Shown piece by piece: positions 6,813 through 8,944 of a stretch of DNA of 8,944 bases. The notes beneath the pieces were generated by a model, which was not told the DNA's origin, made no database searches, and saw only the letters and a list, made by a program, of their open reading frames with translations. The position numbers and the translations under genes were made by a program. Each line of letters begins with the position of its first letter. Position 1 is the stretch's first letter. The stretch comes from an uncultured Oscillospiraceae bacterium (GTDB taxonomy: Bacteria; Bacillota_A; Clostridia; Oscillospirales; Oscillospiraceae). The stretch lies in contig CAJUAW010000115.1 of the NCBI GenBank assembly GCA_910584605.1, positions 1-8,944 on the forward strand, in the 5' to 3' direction.

Positions 6813-7601
6813 TCAATAGGCCCCGGTCATCGCGCCGTCCACCAGAATGGTCTGGCCGGAAATATAGGTGTTGGCCTCGGAGCACAGGAAGGCGGCCATA
6901 CGGCCATATTCGTCCACAGTCCCATACCGGCCCATGGGGAAGGACTTCAAGTCCTCCTTTTCATATTCCGCCGCGGAAATTCCAGCCTTCTCGGCCCGCA
7001 TGGCGTTCAGACTGGCAATACGGTTGGTGCCGATTCGGCCGGGGCCGATCACATTGACCAGGATGTTGTCCTTGCCCACTTCCTTGGCCAGCGTCTTGCT
7101 CATGCCCACCACGCCCATCCGCATGGTGTTGGACAGGATCAGGTTGTCCAGGCAGTCCCGGACCGAGGAGCTGGTGGAGTTGACAATCCGGCCCCCGCCC
7201 AGGCGGCGCATGGAGGGCAGCACGACCCGGATCGCGCGGATGTAGGACAGCAGACACATCTCGAAGGCGCTTGTCCAGTCCGCATCGTCAAAACTGTCAA
7301 AGGGACCGGGCTTGGGGCCGGGGCCCATGTTGACCAGGGCGTAGATATCCCCCAGTATCTGAACGGTGTGGTCCACCAGCGCCTGGATATCCTCCGCCTT
7401 GTTCACGTCGCACACAAATGTCTCGGGACGATTGCCCGTCTCCCGCTCAATGTCCGCCTGGGCGGCGGCCAGCCGCTCCGCGTTGTGGCCGCTGAGCATA
7501 ACTCTGGCGCCCTCCCGGGCCAGCTCCGCGGCGATCCCCTTGCCCAGACCGGCGGCGGACGCCATGCACAAAACTACCTTACCACTCAAGCCGAGATCCA
7601 T
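6813..7601 (-). CDS. Short-chain dehydrogenase-like protein lacking the YxxxK motif
   Basis: Rossmann-fold protein of 262 residues in the SDR family, most like the beta-ketoacyl-ACP-reductase-like subgroup with atypical active sites. The N-terminal glycine loop is ASAAGLGKG (14-22) in place of TGxxxGxG, with the first glycine replaced by Ser15. CDV at 64-66 contacts the adenine, and NMGPGP at 91-96 replaces NNAG. Serines at 142-146 cover the catalytic Ser position. Where YxxxK is expected (about 156-160) the sequence is LSNTM followed by Arg161, so both the general-acid Tyr and the Lys are absent. NVIGPGRIGTNR (183-194) and the C-terminal ILVDGAMTG (252-260) are typical SDR. It may use a different mechanism, or bind a ligand without redox chemistry. 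GAGGAGG lies 7 bases before the ATG; the gene is 33 bases after the NTF2-like gene and 38 before the aminotransferase. Confidence 0.93.
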   Translation of the reverse strand: MDLGLSGKVVLCMASAAGLGKGIAAELAREGARVMLSGHNAERLAAAQADIERETGNRPETFVCDVNKAEDIQALVDHTVQILGDIYALVNMGPGPKPGPFDSFDDADWTSAFEMCLLSYIRAIRVVLPSMRRLGGGRIVNSTSSSVRDCLDNLILSNTMRMGVVGMSKTLAKEVGKDNILVNVIGPGRIGTNRIASLNAMRAEKAGISAAEYEKEDLKSFPMGRYGTVDEYGRMAAFLCSEANTYISGQTILVDGAMTGAY

Positions 7602-7634
7602 AATAATACCTCCTCAATCGGTTGATGGAATTGC

Positions 7635-7973
7635 TTACATCGGAAGAATGTTCAATCGGTCAATCTTCCCGTCCTCTGTCACCGAGGAGAGATATGCCAC
7701 CACCGGCACCACTCTTTCGTGGTACACGATAAAATACCAGGCCACATTCTCCTCCATAAATTTCACCCCGCTGATGGGGAAGGGACCGCCGTTGTACCCG
7801 AATTTGTGGTGGAACATCATCTCCACCGCCATCTTCCCCGACAGGTGCAGGGTGTCCTCTCCCACCTGCGTCCAGGAGGAATCGTGAAGGATACCATCCT
7901 TGGAAAACAGGTCAGCCAGAGCGCATTCGTCACCTTTGCGCATACAATCAATATACTGTTCCAATAACGTCAT
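7635..7973 (-). CDS. Small NTF2/SnoaL-like protein
   Basis: A 112-residue protein with the pattern of the NTF2-like alpha+beta cone fold, used by small isomerases, cyclases, dehydratases and ring-hydroxylating accessory subunits. It has an N-terminal helix (LLEQYIDCMRKGD), then LADLFSKDGILHDSS at 19-33, in which Asp26, His30 and Asp31 lie where such proteins place pocket residues. A second helix (KMAVEMMFHHKFG, 47-59) and beta strands (VKFMEENVAWYFIVYH, VVAYLSSVTEDGKIDRLNIL) follow. There is no signal peptide. AAGGAGG lies 7 bases before the ATG and overlaps the stop codon of the truncated SDR gene upstream. It is now the first intact gene of the operon. Family assignment is by overall pattern; the activity is unknown. 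Confidence 0.8.
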   Translation of the reverse strand: MTLLEQYIDCMRKGDECALADLFSKDGILHDSSWTQVGEDTLHLSGKMAVEMMFHHKFGYNGGPFPISGVKFMEENVAWYFIVYHERVVPVVAYLSSVTEDGKIDRLNILPM

Positions 7974-7985
7974 GCCGGCGCCTCC

Positions 7986-8064
7986 TTAAAACCGCTCGGA
8001 GTGCATCAGCGCGTCGATGCCTCCGTCTACGAGTGGTGCCTCCGGTAATCACATAGACTCCCAT
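7986..8064 (-). pseudogene. SDR gene remnant: start and end fused, middle deleted
   Basis: On the minus strand the ATG at 8064, with AAAGGAG ten bases upstream, opens MGVYVITGGTT. This is the first strand and the start of the TGGTTGIG cofactor loop of a short-chain dehydrogenase. At about 8030 the sequence jumps, out of frame, to LVDGGIDALMHSERF and the TAA at 7986-7988. That matches the usual SDR C-terminal strand (xxVDGG) plus tail. Roughly 220 codons are therefore missing between them. The TAA overlaps the ribosome-binding site of the next gene, as expected of an original operon member. In the start frame no protein of useful size results. The gap could be a genuine deletion or an assembly error, since this contig also carries adapter sequence. 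Confidence 0.75.
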
Positions 8065-8090
8065 TTGGGTTGCACTCCTTTCAAAATGTC

Positions 8091-8119
8091 TTGCGTTTTG
8101 GTTTTCCCTCTGATATTAT
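8091..8119 (+). promoter_or_regulatory. Candidate promoter of the LysR-type regulator gene
   Basis: An extended -10 element TGATATTAT (8111-8119) lies 17 bases after a weak -35, TTGCGT (8091-8096). Transcription would start near 8126, giving a leader of about 73 bases that includes the inverted repeat at 8147-8184. The overlap with the operon promoter on the other strand suggests that the two are expressed in competition or are autoregulated. Confidence 0.5.
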
Positions 8120-8146
8120 TTAGCCACAAAGCTGCGAAAAAGTAAA
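8117..8146 (-). promoter_or_regulatory. Candidate promoter of the catabolic operon
   Basis: On the minus strand a TTTACT -35-like box (8141-8146, four of six consensus bases) is followed by an 18-base spacer and TAAATA (8117-8122). The start would be near 8110, about 45 bases before the SDR-remnant ATG. The match is moderate, as is common for promoters that need a LysR-type activator. Its -10 box overlaps that of the divergent regulator promoter. Confidence 0.45.
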
Positions 8147-8184
8147 ATACGAAAAACTTAAAGACGTTATATCTGTTTTCGTAT
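8147..8184. promoter_or_regulatory. 9-bp inverted repeat, candidate LysR-type operator
   Basis: ATACGAAAA (8147-8155) and its exact complement TTTTCGTAT (8176-8184) flank a 20-base spacer; the right arm ends one base before the AGGAGG of the regulator gene. Dyad symmetry between a LysR gene and its divergent target is the usual place for the activator's binding site. It could alternatively form an RNA hairpin in the regulator leader that hides its ribosome-binding site. Similar half-sites (GCGAAAA near 8134, GCGTTTT near 8093) may be additional contacts. Confidence 0.55.
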
Positions 8185-8198
8185 AGGAGGACAGCAAA

Positions 8199-8944
8199 AT
8201 GACGAATTATAGAGAATACATTTATGCAGTCTATCAGGAAAAAAGTTTCTCCAAGGCAGCGAAAAAACTATATGTCTCCCAGCCCTGGCTGAGCGCCACC
8301 ATCAAAAAGGCGGAGCAGGAGCTGGGCCTGGCCCTGTTTGACCGCAGCACCAATCCGATTTCACCGACCGAAGCGGGACGGTATTACATCGAGAAATTGG
8401 AAGAAATTGCGGCAATTGAGGCGGAGATGAGCGAGCATTTCAAGCAAATGAGGGATGTGGGGCGCACAGAGCTTCACATCGGCAGCTCCATGTTTTTCTG
8501 CACCTACGTCCTGCCTGCTTTGATGGAGGATTTTCGTTTGCAATACCCTCAAGTGACATTGACTTTTACTGAGGGTGGAAACAAGACGCTTTTGGAAAAG
8601 CTTCTGAACGGACGTCTGGATTTTCTCCTGGAGGCAGAACGGCCTGCCAATAGCCGGATTCACTCCATCCCCTGGGCCTCGGAAGAAATTGTGCTGGCTG
8701 TCCCCGCCAGGAACCCCGTCAACAAAGAATTGGATCCATATCGCTATTCCTTCGGAGCGTTTCTGGATCGCATACAGACCGGCCGCCGCCGTCCGCCAGT
8801 TCCCCTGGAGGCATTTGCGCAGGAAGACTTTCTCCTTTTGAAAGAAGGAAACGATATTCATCAGCGCAGCCTTCAGCTGTGCAAAAATGCCGGGTTTACC
8901 CCTCATGTATCACTGTATCTGGCTCAAATGATGACAGCCTACTA
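8199..8944 (+). CDS. LysR-family transcriptional regulator (3' truncated)
   Basis: DNA-binding regulator, probably the inducer-responsive activator of the divergent operon. The ATG at 8199 follows AGGAGG by 8 bases; 248 codons are open to the contig end, against about 295 for a full protein. The winged helix-turn-helix occupies 1-60, with the family signature FSKAAKKLYVSQPWLSATIK at 17-36 and LFDRSTNPISPTEAG at 46-60. A linker helix spans about 62-88, and the periplasmic-binding-like effector domain starts at LHIGSS (92-97). It continues through LNGRLDFLLEAE (136-147) and EEIVLAVPARNP (162-173) into the second subdomain (FLLLKEGNDIHQR, 211-223). Pro29-Trp30 in the recognition region is a slightly unusual variant of the common QPxLS. 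Typical divergent layout suggests autoregulation and a co-inducer that is a pathway substrate or intermediate; its identity cannot be read from the sequence. Confidence 0.92.
   Translation, partial: MTNYREYIYAVYQEKSFSKAAKKLYVSQPWLSATIKKAEQELGLALFDRSTNPISPTEAGRYYIEKLEEIAAIEAEMSEHFKQMRDVGRTELHIGSSMFFCTYVLPALMEDFRLQYPQVTLTFTEGGNKTLLEKLLNGRLDFLLEAERPANSRIHSIPWASEEIVLAVPARNPVNKELDPYRYSFGAFLDRIQTGRRRPPVPLEAFAQEDFLLLKEGNDIHQRSLQLCKNAGFTPHVSLYLAQMMTAY

Noticed and set aside
8361..8906. 181-residue open frame on the minus strand
   Set aside because: It is antisense to the LysR-type regulator, whose helix-turn-helix and effector-domain motifs are clear.
1..8944. CRISPR arrays, tRNA, rRNA or known riboswitches
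   Set aside because: No regularly spaced direct repeats and no tRNA- or rRNA-like stretches were seen. The longer non-coding gaps (3333-3747 and 8065-8198) are explained by promoters, the IS scar and hairpins.

Overview
The window looks like a short-read metagenomic contig from a high-GC Clostridia-type Firmicute, most like the gut Oscillospiraceae. The reasons are strong AGGAGG-type ribosome-binding sites, consensus sigma-A promoters, a Tn-type large serine recombinase with a C-terminal DUF4368-like tail, and GC-rich, tightly packed genes. The first 27 bases are not biological: they are the Illumina read-2 adapter, so the left contig end is an artefact.

Region by region: (1) 27-1271, plus strand: the C-terminal two thirds of a large serine recombinase, lower in GC than the rest, marking the edge of an integrative element. 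(2) 1274-1303: a hairpin terminator between this gene and the converging chemoreceptor gene. (3) 1368-3332, minus: a complete membrane chemoreceptor (dCACHE, HAMP, MCP signalling domain) with its own near-perfect sigma-A promoter. (4) 3467-3640: a decayed left end of an IS3-type insertion sequence, followed by a G-rich hairpin at 3688-3722. (5) 3748-7973, minus: a five-gene operon encoding, in transcription order, an NTF2/SnoaL-like protein, a short-chain dehydrogenase-like protein (SDR) without the usual catalytic Tyr/Lys, a class I PLP aminotransferase, a fumarylacetoacetate-hydrolase (FAH) family enzyme and an unrecognised protein with a Cys-rich tail. Just upstream, 7986-8064 holds the fused start and end of a second SDR gene whose middle is missing. 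(6) 8199 to the right end, plus: a divergent LysR-type regulator, cut by the contig end, with overlapping divergent promoters and a 9-bp inverted repeat in the shared intergenic region.

The operon reads like a catabolic pathway for a small organic acid or amino acid: transamination, an SDR-fold step, and hydrolysis or decarboxylation of a beta-diketo or 2-oxo acid by the FAH-fold enzyme, induced through the LysR protein. No substrate can be named from sequence alone. This gene set is the best candidate for an undescribed system here.
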